Below, one piece after another: positions 1 through 5,516 of a stretch of DNA of 5,516 nucleotides (position 1 is its first letter; each line of letters begins with the position of its first letter). The translations under genes and the position numbers were made by a program. Location: contig SBGS01000283.1 of the NCBI GenBank assembly GCA_006226555.1, forward strand, positions 1 through 5,516, given 5' to 3'. The notes beneath the pieces were generated by a model that made no database searches, had not been told where the DNA came from, and was given only the letters and a program-made list of their open reading frames with translations. This stretch comes from Bacteroidota bacterium. GTDB taxonomy: Bacteria; Bacteroidota; Bacteroidia; Flavobacteriales_D; Crocinitomicaceae.

Positions 1-121
1 CAAATTCCGACTCTACAATCTCATCTTTGTACGAGGGACGGTCGAACAATTTATCAAATACAGATCTTGCAGATTCAAGATCGTTAACTGCAATGCCCAG
101 ATGTTCAATTCTTTTGATCAT
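1..121 (-). CDS. mce: Methylmalonyl-CoA epimerase, N-terminal part (cut by window edge)
   Basis: The minus strand reads from ATG at 121 to the window edge without a stop and gives 40 residues beginning MIKRIEHLGIAVNDLESA and ending in VESEF. The IEH-x-GIAV-x-DL opening followed by a (P)xYK-x-E-x-VESE segment is the start of methylmalonyl-CoA epimerases of the vicinal-oxygen-chelate (glyoxalase-like) superfamily. These cytosolic metalloenzymes interconvert the (R)- and (S)-epimers of methylmalonyl-CoA between propionyl-CoA and succinyl-CoA metabolism. His7 is the expected first metal ligand; the other ligands lie beyond the edge. The ATG is the natural start because the first beta-strand of the fold begins only a few residues later. 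An intrinsic terminator hairpin stands only 13 bases upstream, and I see no promoter of its own in the short gap. Only about a quarter to a third of a typical family member is visible, so the call rests on the N-terminal signature. Confidence 0.82.
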   Translation of the reverse strand, partial: MIKRIEHLGIAVNDLESARSVFDKLFDRPSYKDEIVESEF

Positions 122-124
122 AGG

Positions 125-154
125 AAATAAAAAACCCTGCTCTTTCGAACAGGG
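125..154 (-). terminator. Intrinsic terminator of the secreted-protein gene
   Basis: On the minus strand, an inverted repeat at 154-135 folds into an 8-bp stem (CCCTGTTC paired with GAGCAGGG, including one G-T pair) closed by a GAAA tetraloop. It is followed at once by six T residues (134-129). This is a textbook rho-independent terminator. It starts 22 bases after the stop codon of the 177-974 gene. Read on the plus strand, the hairpin has no T-run after it, so it acts only in the minus direction. The T-run ends 7 bases before the ATG of the downstream epimerase gene, an unusually tight placement. Confidence 0.88.
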
Positions 155-176
155 GATTGACTACAAATGCGTTTTA

Positions 177-974
177 TTAATTCTTGATAAACTTCTCATT
201 GACATTATCGAAGTTGATGTAATATACACCTCTCAATAAGTTTGAACAGTTTACAGAAGATCCCACTCCCTTCTTAACGATGTTTCCGTAGGCATCATAA
301 ATTTCGTATCGCGTTTCGATCGGTTGACCATTCCCTATAAATTTGATCTCATCCTTCACCTTAGCAGGTGTTTTTGTTACTTCTGGAGTATCTGAGACAA
401 ATTTAACTTCTTTCGATGGGCGCTTTGTACCAGAGTGGTCAATTTGTACCACTCTTACTGTATTCTCTCCTGAATGCGGAGATAAAATGAACTCATATGT
501 ATTCTCTCCCCCTGCTCCTTTACCTTGCACTTCTCCAACAGCTACCCACTTGTTCCAACGATATTGTTCAATAATGAATGGCAATTTCCCCTGTTCTCCT
601 GTTGTTTTCCAAGTCAATTTACCTTCTTTCGTAACATTCATGTTTACCACATTAAATGTCGAACGAGGAAGCAATACCTCAGGATTAAGGATCTTTGGTT
701 TACACCCATCATGATGCTCGATCACGATAAACACAGGATCACCGATCTCAATATTGAAAAGTGAAAAATCGATTTCGAATGCACCCATACTCGTTCCTCC
801 AGGAAGGATGTCACCATTAACGGTAACCTTAGTGGCGCAATAACCGAATCCTTCGTCATCCATCGGATTCTGTACATAAAGATTTTTTCCCTGATAGGTT
901 CCTTCGATTGAAAGCGCAGCAAACAATGAGTTAGCGCTTAGGAGGGAAATGAAAAGTATGAATAAATTTTTCAT
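177..974 (-). CDS. Secreted protein with fibronectin-like module and type IX secretion sorting tail
   Basis: This 265-residue protein has no function I can name. It begins with a Sec signal peptide (residues 1-19, MKNLFILFISLLSANSLFA, cleavage likely after Ala19). Residues about 20-110 form a beta-rich region with Cys46 and Cys91, a possible disulfide pair. Residues about 117-193 carry the pattern LTWKTTGE...FIIEQ...W..VGEVQGKG...YEF...P.SGENTVRVVQIDHSG, close to the fibronectin-III-like module common before sorting tails in Bacteroidota secreted proteins. Residues about 220-265 (YEIYDAYGNIVKKG, then LLRGVYYINF and a final EKFIKN) match the layout of a type A C-terminal sorting domain, with the conserved G-N-x-V, G-x-Y and terminal K-[FIV]-x-K-like motifs. 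By family knowledge such tails send the protein through the type IX system to the surface or medium and are then removed. The start is fixed by the signal peptide. It is monocistronic by appearance: divergent from the binding-protein gene and ended by the hairpin at 125-154. I am sure it is a gene and secreted, fairly sure of the sorting tail, and unsure of its role. Confidence 0.88.
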   Translation of the reverse strand: MKNLFILFISLLSANSLFAALSIEGTYQGKNLYVQNPMDDEGFGYCATKVTVNGDILPGGTSMGAFEIDFSLFNIEIGDPVFIVIEHHDGCKPKILNPEVLLPRSTFNVVNMNVTKEGKLTWKTTGEQGKLPFIIEQYRWNKWVAVGEVQGKGAGGENTYEFILSPHSGENTVRVVQIDHSGTKRPSKEVKFVSDTPEVTKTPAKVKDEIKFIGNGQPIETRYEIYDAYGNIVKKGVGSSVNCSNLLRGVYYINFDNVNEKFIKN

Positions 975-1021
975 TGACTTGATTCAGTGTGTATGGTCTA
1001 CAGTTCGTCGGTGAAACCAAA

Positions 1022-1060
1022 CAAAAATAATACAATCCGTTTTCAAAACAGGCAAATATA
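1022..1060 (-). promoter_or_regulatory. Candidate promoter(s) for the secreted-protein gene
   Basis: Two minus-strand matches to the Bacteroidota -7 consensus TAnnTTTG are present: TATTTTTG at 1029-1022 and TATATTTG at 1060-1053. The nearer one has CTG (1051-1049) 19 bases upstream, one mismatch from the -33 TTG, and would give a leader of roughly 40 bases. The farther one has a good -7 box but no convincing -33 at normal spacing. The palindrome GTTTTCAAAAC (1039-1049) sits between the -33 and -7 boxes of the nearer promoter, where a bound repressor would block polymerase. AT-richness makes chance matches likely. Confidence 0.35.
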
Positions 1061-1183
1061 AAATCTTTTTATCGTTTTTCCCACAGTTCAAAAGTGTAAA
1101 ATGCACTGAATTACAATTTTTTCTGTGTAATTTTTACCGAAAATATTGGATTCCAAGAAATGCGACTAGTTTCATCGTGCTTC

Positions 1184-1214
1184 TTTTTATAAAACAAGGT
1201 ATTTCGTATATTTG
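1184..1214 (+). promoter_or_regulatory. Probable promoter of the binding protein-receptor operon
   Basis: TATATTTG at 1207-1214 is a perfect match to the Bacteroidota -7 element TAnnTTTG. A T-rich stretch (1184-1188) lies at the normal distance for the -33 element, although the usual G of TTG is missing. Transcription would start near 1219-1221, leaving a leader of only about 12-14 bases before the ATG at 1233. The leader has no Shine-Dalgarno sequence, which is normal in this phylum. Confidence 0.6.
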
Positions 1215-1232
1215 ATCGCTTAAACACTGCTC

Positions 1233-2996
1233 ATGAAGACTTACATCAGTCTGCTACTTATACTCATCGGTTCATTCCTCCTGCTTGAGAGCTGCTCAGA
1301 CGAGAAGCGTCAGCAATTCGAACATGCTGGTGGAACAGTGCGCATGGCGCTCGATAATGAGCCGTCTACCTATGATCCACGTGAAGTTCTTGACTACTAT
1401 TCTGCTACCGTTTTGTATCAGATCAGTGAAGGGTTGGTTGGTATGGACCCAAAAACACTTAAAATCATTCCAAAGATCGCTTCCGAATGGAGTGTTAGTG
1501 ATGATGGGAGGTCCTACACATTCACGATTCGTGATGATGTCTATTTTCATTCATGCGATAAATTGAAAAACGATTCGGATCGAAAATTATCTCTGGAAGA
1601 TATTGTTGCATCTTTTGAGGCAGGCTGTAAAAAGAATGATAACGGTGTAATTCCAGCTGCCTACAACATGGTATTTTCTGGAATTTCAGGAGCGGAGGAA
1701 TTTCTAAACGGAGAAAGCACACAAATTAAAGGACTGAAAACAAAAGATAATACTGTTACGATCGAGCTTGTTAAAGAGGATGCGAATTTCCTTTACAAAT
1801 TAGCAAACATCAATGCAGCGATATCGTGTAAGCGTATATTGGACAAAGGCCTTGAAAATGAATTGATCATTGGTACCGGTCCTTTCCGTTACGATAAATA
1901 CGTTGGTAATGAAACCAGCAGCCTGATCCTTTTAAAGAACGAAGATTACTACCTAACCGATGATCAAGGAAATGCCTTGCCATATATCGATAGCTTGATC
2001 TTTATTTTTCAAGGAAGAAAAATGGATCAGCTAGATATGTTTGAAAATGGCGAGATCGATGTGATAAAGGGATTGCCAACAAGTCGCATTACGAAAATGC
2101 TTGAAGGGCGTATTGAAGATTTTAATGCAAAGCCTCCTCGTCTCATCCTCGAAAACAATCCGTTGCTTGAAACGAATTTCTATTACTTCAACCTACAGGA
2201 CCCACGTTTCCAAGACCCTAGAGTACGAAAAGCGTTCAACTATGCGGTGGATAAAGAGGTAATAGGTAGAGAGATCCTGCGCAATCAATACTATGACCTC
2301 GGATGGTATGGAATTACTCCTCCCGTTACGCGTGCTTTGAAAGGATATGATTTCAAAGAGGTAAAAAAAGTCGGATATGAATTTGACCCTGAGAAGGCAA
2401 GAAAATTACTTGCAGAGGCCGGATATCCGAATGGACAAGGATTTGGTCCGGTGAATCTGCGATTCAATATTAATGATGTGCATTCAGCCGTTGCAGATGA
2501 ATTTGCAAAACAGATCTACAACGTATTGAACATCAACGTAAATATTGACGGCTCCACCTTCGAACAGCTTATTGAAGATGGAGAAACCGGTAATGGGGCA
2601 ATTTTCAGGCAAGGATGGGGTGCAGACTACCCAAGTCCTGAAACATTCCTTATGACATTCTATGGTGAGTATGTTCCGAAGGATAGTACTGAGGTCTCAA
2701 GGATCAATAAAGCGCGCTACATGAACAGTGCCTTTGATAATTATTACGCAAAAGCCAAACAAGCTCGCAAGCTCTCAGATCAAATGACTTACTTCATGAA
2801 AGCTGAGATAGAGCTAATGAAAGATCCTCCGATCATTCCATTATGGTACTCTGGAGATATTGACATTGTTCAATCTTATCTCAGAAATTTCTATTTCAAC
2901 CCATTGAACTACATTGATTTCACTACTGTCTATATCAAAGAATGGACAGAAGAAGAATTTCAAAAAGCAAGCGTTGAGCCTGAAACAAAAAACTAA
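1233..2996 (+). CDS. Family 5 solute-binding lipoprotein (OppA/DppA/NikA type), probably surface-exposed
   Basis: This 587-residue protein captures small ligands for uptake. It is an extracytoplasmic solute-binding protein of family 5 (SBP_bac_5), whose members bind peptides, nickel or metallophore complexes, or haem. Visible signatures are GGTVRMALDNEPSTYDP (33-49), LYQISEGLVGMDP (61-73), IASEWSVSDDGRSYTFTIRD (82-101), GTGPFRY (214-220), DPRVRKAFNYAVDKEVI (328-344), FDPEKARKLLAEAGYPNG (384-401), WGADYPSPETFL (462-473) and PPIIPLWY (532-539). The length is usual for the family. The N-terminus is a lipoprotein signal: a hydrophobic stretch (4-18), then lipobox LESC with lipid-bearing Cys21. 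Glu at the -2 position is unusual. The next residues, Ser-Asp-Glu, resemble the export signal that sends Bacteroidota lipoproteins to the outer face of the outer membrane. The FHDG loop of many relatives is here FHSC (Cys108), followed by a longer charged loop. No permease or ATPase gene adjoins; a TonB-dependent receptor gene follows 12 bases later. The family call is firm; ligand and surface location are inferred. Confidence 0.93.
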   Translation: MKTYISLLLILIGSFLLLESCSDEKRQQFEHAGGTVRMALDNEPSTYDPREVLDYYSATVLYQISEGLVGMDPKTLKIIPKIASEWSVSDDGRSYTFTIRDDVYFHSCDKLKNDSDRKLSLEDIVASFEAGCKKNDNGVIPAAYNMVFSGISGAEEFLNGESTQIKGLKTKDNTVTIELVKEDANFLYKLANINAAISCKRILDKGLENELIIGTGPFRYDKYVGNETSSLILLKNEDYYLTDDQGNALPYIDSLIFIFQGRKMDQLDMFENGEIDVIKGLPTSRITKMLEGRIEDFNAKPPRLILENNPLLETNFYYFNLQDPRFQDPRVRKAFNYAVDKEVIGREILRNQYYDLGWYGITPPVTRALKGYDFKEVKKVGYEFDPEKARKLLAEAGYPNGQGFGPVNLRFNINDVHSAVADEFAKQIYNVLNINVNIDGSTFEQLIEDGETGNGAIFRQGWGADYPSPETFLMTFYGEYVPKDSTEVSRINKARYMNSAFDNYYAKAKQARKLSDQMTYFMKAEIELMKDPPIIPLWYSGDIDIVQSYLRNFYFNPLNYIDFTTVYIKEWTEEEFQKASVEPETKN

Positions 2997-3008
2997 TTTA
3001 TTTCCAGA

Positions 3009-5453
3009 ATGAAGGCATTTCTTCTTTTACTGTGTGCTTCCCTAAATTTTATTGCTTTTGCTCAACCAACACAAGTCGTTCGTGGTAATGTGGTGGATTC
3101 GGAAACTGAATATCCGATCAACGGTGCAAAGGTTCAGATCTTTACAGGAGACTCTACTTTACTTTTGAGAGCGCTCACAAACATTGATGGACAGTTTGAA
3201 ATTAAAAATGTCCCGGTGGGCAAGCACGACCTGACTGTTACATCTCTGACATATGATGCTAAAACCATCACCATCGAAGTAAATTCCGGAAAGGAAACAA
3301 TAGTGAAAATTCCATTACAGGAAAGTTTCGTTGAACAGGAAGAAGTGGTTGTAACAGCCAGAAAAAAAGGAGAAGTGATCAACGAGCTTGCATTGATCTC
3401 AGCACATCAATTCTCGGTTTCAGAGACTGATCGATATGCAGGGTCACGGTCTGATCCGGCAAGAATGGTATCAAACTACGCCGGAGTTGGAGGTTCTGAT
3501 GATTCCAGAAATGATATTGTTGTCCGAGGTAATTCACCCCTAGGGGTAGTATGGAAAGTGGAGGGTATCGATATTCCGAACCCAAATCACTTTGCTCTCG
3601 CAGGATCATCCGGTGGACCCGTATCGATCCTGAACAATAAAATCCTCGGCAACTCAGACTTCTTCATGAGTGCCTTTCCTGCAGAATACGGAAACTCAAC
3701 ATCGGGCGTATTCGATCTTAAGCTGAGAAATGGGAACAACAATCTTCATGAGTTAACCGGTCAATTCGGATTCCTGGGAACTGAACTTATGGCTGAAGGT
3801 CCGTTGAGTAAAAACGGAAACTCCAGTTACCTGGTAATGGGACGCTATTCTACACTTAGTATATTTCAAACACTTGGTATTAAATTCGGTACCGATGCCG
3901 TTCCAAAATATGCTGACGGAGCCTTTAAGTTCAATTGGAAGTTAAAGAATGGAGGAGCATTATCGCTCTTTGGAATCGGAGGAACGAGCAGCATCGAAAT
4001 TCTTATTTCAGAGCAGTATCCTCTTGATCTAAAAGAACAGGATGAATCGACAGAATTCTATGGAGAAGGAGACCGTGACCAGTATTTTGACACAAAAATG
4101 GCAGTGGTTGGACTCAACTATAAAAAGCCGATCTCTGAAAAAACATTTCTCACTGCTACAATGGCCTACTCGTATGAGGAGCAAAATTCGCATCACGATT
4201 ACCTCAACAGGATCGTAATTGATTCTGTTATTCTGCTTGATAGTGTAAATCCTTCTGTGCACCTCATGGATTATAAATTTCAGGTTCAGAAAGCATCCGC
4301 ATTTTTTAGTTTCAACCACAAGATCAATAAGCGCCATCTTATTAAGGCCGGTTTGAATACTGATATCTATCTATTCAACTATATCGATTCCGCACTGGAG
4401 TCAACACTTACCACATTCGTGAAACGTTTCGACTATCAAGGGTCAGCTGTTCTGATCCAACCTTTTGTTCAGTGGAAATGGCGTATTACCGAAAATATGG
4501 CATTTACTGCAGGGATACACAGTCAATATTTTAGCCAGGGGAATGCACTCAGCGTAGCTGAACCTCGTCTTGGGTGGAAACTTAACATGAAAAAAGGTCA
4601 AGCTATTTTTGCCGGAGCAGGAATGCACAGTGTTACCCAGCCTATGTATACCTACTTCTATCATCAATACGACTCGCTAGGAAATAAAGTATATCACAAT
4701 GATGAAATGGGCTTTACGCGTTCTCTTCACACCGGTATCGGTTATGAAAAAGCGTTTAAAAAGAGTTTAAATCTTCGTGTAGAAGCGTACTATCAGTACC
4801 TGTATGAGATTCCGGTAACAATTGATTCATCTGCCTTCTCGTTGGTGAATATGGGTGGCGGATTCCAGCGATTCTTCCCGGAACCATTAAAAAATGACGG
4901 AACCGGATACAATTACGGAATTGAATTGACGCTTCAGAAGTATTTTGACAAATCTTTCTTCTTCTTGTTGAGTGCTACATTGTTCGATAGCCGATACACA
5001 GCCTCAGACGGTGTTGAACGTGCCACCAGTTATAACGGAAAATACATCGCTAATCTACTTGCAGGAAAAGAGTTCAAGCTCAACCAAAAACAATCGATAT
5101 CCATCGGTTTGAAAACAACGGTTGCGGGAGGTAAACTATACGGATATGTGGATGTTGACGCGACAAATGAATTCCGCGAACTGATATTCAAGGATGAAGG
5201 ATTCAACTCTCGCAAGTTCCGTGATTATTTTAGACTTGACACAAAGATCAATTGGAAATACAATGCAAAACGTGTAACTCATGAGATTGGTCTGGACCTT
5301 GTCAATATTACGGGTCAGCAGAATGTTCTGAGCCTTGCTTACGCACCTGATCTTATCACGCCTAGTAAAGAGCCGGTTGCTGAAAAGTATCAGTTAGGAT
5401 TCTTACCAATCTTTTATTACAAGATCGATCTTCGCTTGGGAGGTAAGCAATAA
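3009..5453 (+). CDS. TonB-dependent outer-membrane receptor with carboxypeptidase-regulatory-like N-terminal domain
   Basis: This 814-residue protein should be an outer-membrane gated channel that imports a scarce substrate using TonB-ExbBD energy. A signal peptide (1-18, ending FIAFA) is followed at about 23-104 by a beta-sandwich extension with the pattern VRGNVVDSETEYPINGAKV, then T-x-x-DGQFEI-x-NVP-x-GKHDL, typical of the CarboxypepD_reg-like domain on Bacteroidota receptors. EEVVVTA (111-117) lies where a TonB box is expected. The plug (about 120-245) includes SRNDIVVRGNSPLGVVWKVE (166-185), IPNPNHFA and FPAEYGNSTSGVFDLKLRNG. I recognise this plug type as widespread in Bacteroidota with no assigned substrate. 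The rest, to 814, alternates polar and hydrophobic or aromatic residues as a barrel does. It is shorter than SusC-type transporters (about 1000 residues) and lacks a final aromatic residue, ending in LGGKQ. The gene starts 12 bases after the binding-protein stop, with no promoter or terminator between, so the two are probably co-transcribed and cooperate. The receptor class is firm; the substrate is unknown. Confidence 0.92.
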   Translation: MKAFLLLLCASLNFIAFAQPTQVVRGNVVDSETEYPINGAKVQIFTGDSTLLLRALTNIDGQFEIKNVPVGKHDLTVTSLTYDAKTITIEVNSGKETIVKIPLQESFVEQEEVVVTARKKGEVINELALISAHQFSVSETDRYAGSRSDPARMVSNYAGVGGSDDSRNDIVVRGNSPLGVVWKVEGIDIPNPNHFALAGSSGGPVSILNNKILGNSDFFMSAFPAEYGNSTSGVFDLKLRNGNNNLHELTGQFGFLGTELMAEGPLSKNGNSSYLVMGRYSTLSIFQTLGIKFGTDAVPKYADGAFKFNWKLKNGGALSLFGIGGTSSIEILISEQYPLDLKEQDESTEFYGEGDRDQYFDTKMAVVGLNYKKPISEKTFLTATMAYSYEEQNSHHDYLNRIVIDSVILLDSVNPSVHLMDYKFQVQKASAFFSFNHKINKRHLIKAGLNTDIYLFNYIDSALESTLTTFVKRFDYQGSAVLIQPFVQWKWRITENMAFTAGIHSQYFSQGNALSVAEPRLGWKLNMKKGQAIFAGAGMHSVTQPMYTYFYHQYDSLGNKVYHNDEMGFTRSLHTGIGYEKAFKKSLNLRVEAYYQYLYEIPVTIDSSAFSLVNMGGGFQRFFPEPLKNDGTGYNYGIELTLQKYFDKSFFFLLSATLFDSRYTASDGVERATSYNGKYIANLLAGKEFKLNQKQSISIGLKTTVAGGKLYGYVDVDATNEFRELIFKDEGFNSRKFRDYFRLDTKINWKYNAKRVTHEIGLDLVNITGQQNVLSLAYAPDLITPSKEPVAEKYQLGFLPIFYYKIDLRLGGKQ

Positions 5454-5516
5454 TTACCAAACCGGACAGCTGTCACATCCGTTCTTTGGTCGGATATAAA
5501 GAAAGAAACCGATCAC
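5454..5516 (-). CDS. Possible C-terminus of a convergent gene: hydrophobic stretch plus C-x-x-C tail (cut by window edge)
   Basis: On the minus strand the frame is open from the right edge to a TAA at 5456-5454, reading 20 residues: VIGFFLYIRPKNGCDSCPVW. The other two minus frames here contain stops. The peptide looks like a real protein end: an aliphatic/aromatic run (VIGFFLYI), a positive residue, then a short tail with a cysteine pair (C-D-S-C), as in small membrane proteins with a cytosolic metal- or thiol-binding tail. It is not long enough to assign a family. Its stop codon directly abuts the receptor's stop codon (5451-5453), which is common for convergent genes in compact genomes. A 20-codon open frame can arise by chance, so this is a suggestion only. 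Confidence 0.35.
   Translation of the reverse strand: MIGFFLYIRPKNGCDSCPVW

Larger units (their letters stand above)
975..1232. other. Divergent intergenic regulatory region
   Basis: These 258 bases separate the divergent secreted-protein and binding-protein genes and are markedly AT-rich. They hold candidate promoters for both sides (listed separately). There is also a perfect 11-bp palindrome GTTTTCAAAAC at 1039-1049 and a cluster of TGTAA-type motifs at 1094-1132, including an inverted repeat AATTACA (1109-1115) and TGTAATT (1126-1132). I see no small gene, tRNA or riboswitch-like fold here. Confidence 0.7.

Noticed and set aside
27..239. Plus-strand open frame of 70 codons across the epimerase start and the terminator
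   Set aside because: It runs antisense to the epimerase signature, through the terminator and into the 3' end of the secreted-protein gene; no promoter or recognisable protein feature.
398..405. TAAATTTG on the minus strand inside the secreted-protein gene as a promoter for the epimerase
   Set aside because: It matches TAnnTTTG but has no TTG at the right distance and lies about 280 bases upstream, within coding DNA where such matches are common.
343..714. Plus-strand open frame of 123 codons opposite the secreted-protein gene
   Set aside because: It lies wholly inside the well-supported minus-strand gene, has no signal or domain pattern, and its composition is that of an antisense shadow.
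1109..1138. AATTACA/TGTAATT inverted repeat followed by Ts as an intrinsic terminator
   Set aside because: The stem has a single G-C pair with a 10-base loop and no plus-strand gene lies upstream; an operator-like dyad or chance is more likely.
1296..1722. Antisense open frames inside the binding-protein gene
   Set aside because: They mirror a coding region with many conserved family motifs on the plus strand; no start context or homology visible.
4029..4337. Minus-strand open frame of 102 codons inside the receptor barrel region
   Set aside because: The plus-strand barrel pattern is continuous across it; the peptide is cysteine-rich without a recognisable motif, as expected of a shadow frame.
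5454..5516. The receptor reading frame stays open after its TAA to the window end, suggesting stop-codon readthrough
   Set aside because: The peptide shows no barrel-like alternation, and the receptor already ends with a plausible C-terminal strand. Twenty-one open codons are expected by chance.

Overview
The window looks like chromosomal DNA from a member of the Bacteroidota, probably Flavobacteriales-like, although the lineage within the phylum is inferred. The support is fourfold: a secreted protein with a C-terminal tail of the type IX secretion (Por) kind; an outer-membrane receptor with the Bacteroidota-style N-terminal carboxypeptidase-regulatory-like domain; a start region with a TAnnTTTG -7 box and no clear Shine-Dalgarno sequence; and a lipoprotein whose residues after the lipid cysteine resemble the Bacteroidota surface-export signal. 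Base composition looks moderately AT-rich and even throughout. I see no insertion sequence, tRNA, rRNA or CRISPR array.

Layout. Positions 1-121 (minus) hold the first 40 codons of a methylmalonyl-CoA epimerase that runs off the left edge. A strong intrinsic terminator (about 125-154, minus) lies just upstream of its start codon and ends the next gene, 177-974 (minus), a 265-residue secreted protein with a fibronectin-like module and a type IX sorting tail. A divergent promoter region (975-1232) follows. Two plus-strand genes 12 bases apart then make an apparent operon: 1233-2996, a family 5 (Opp/Dpp/Nik-type) solute-binding lipoprotein, and 3009-5453, a TonB-dependent outer-membrane receptor with an N-terminal extension, a plug and a beta-barrel. 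Directly after its stop codon, the minus strand is open from the right edge to 5454 and could be the end of a convergent gene with a hydrophobic stretch and a C-x-x-C tail.

How the genes may work together. The most interesting unit is the solute-binding protein/receptor pair. No ABC permease or ATPase gene lies between or directly beside the pair within the window. The binding protein carries Ser-Asp-Glu right after its lipid cysteine, a pattern linked in Bacteroidota to display on the cell surface. This suggests, but does not prove, a two-part outer-membrane uptake device comparable in logic to SusCD or RagAB, with a family 5 binding protein in place of SusD. The substrate could be a peptide, a metal-metallophore complex or haem, all known ligands of family 5 proteins. 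The alternative is a conventional periplasmic-side binding protein that hands cargo from the receptor to an ABC permease encoded elsewhere.
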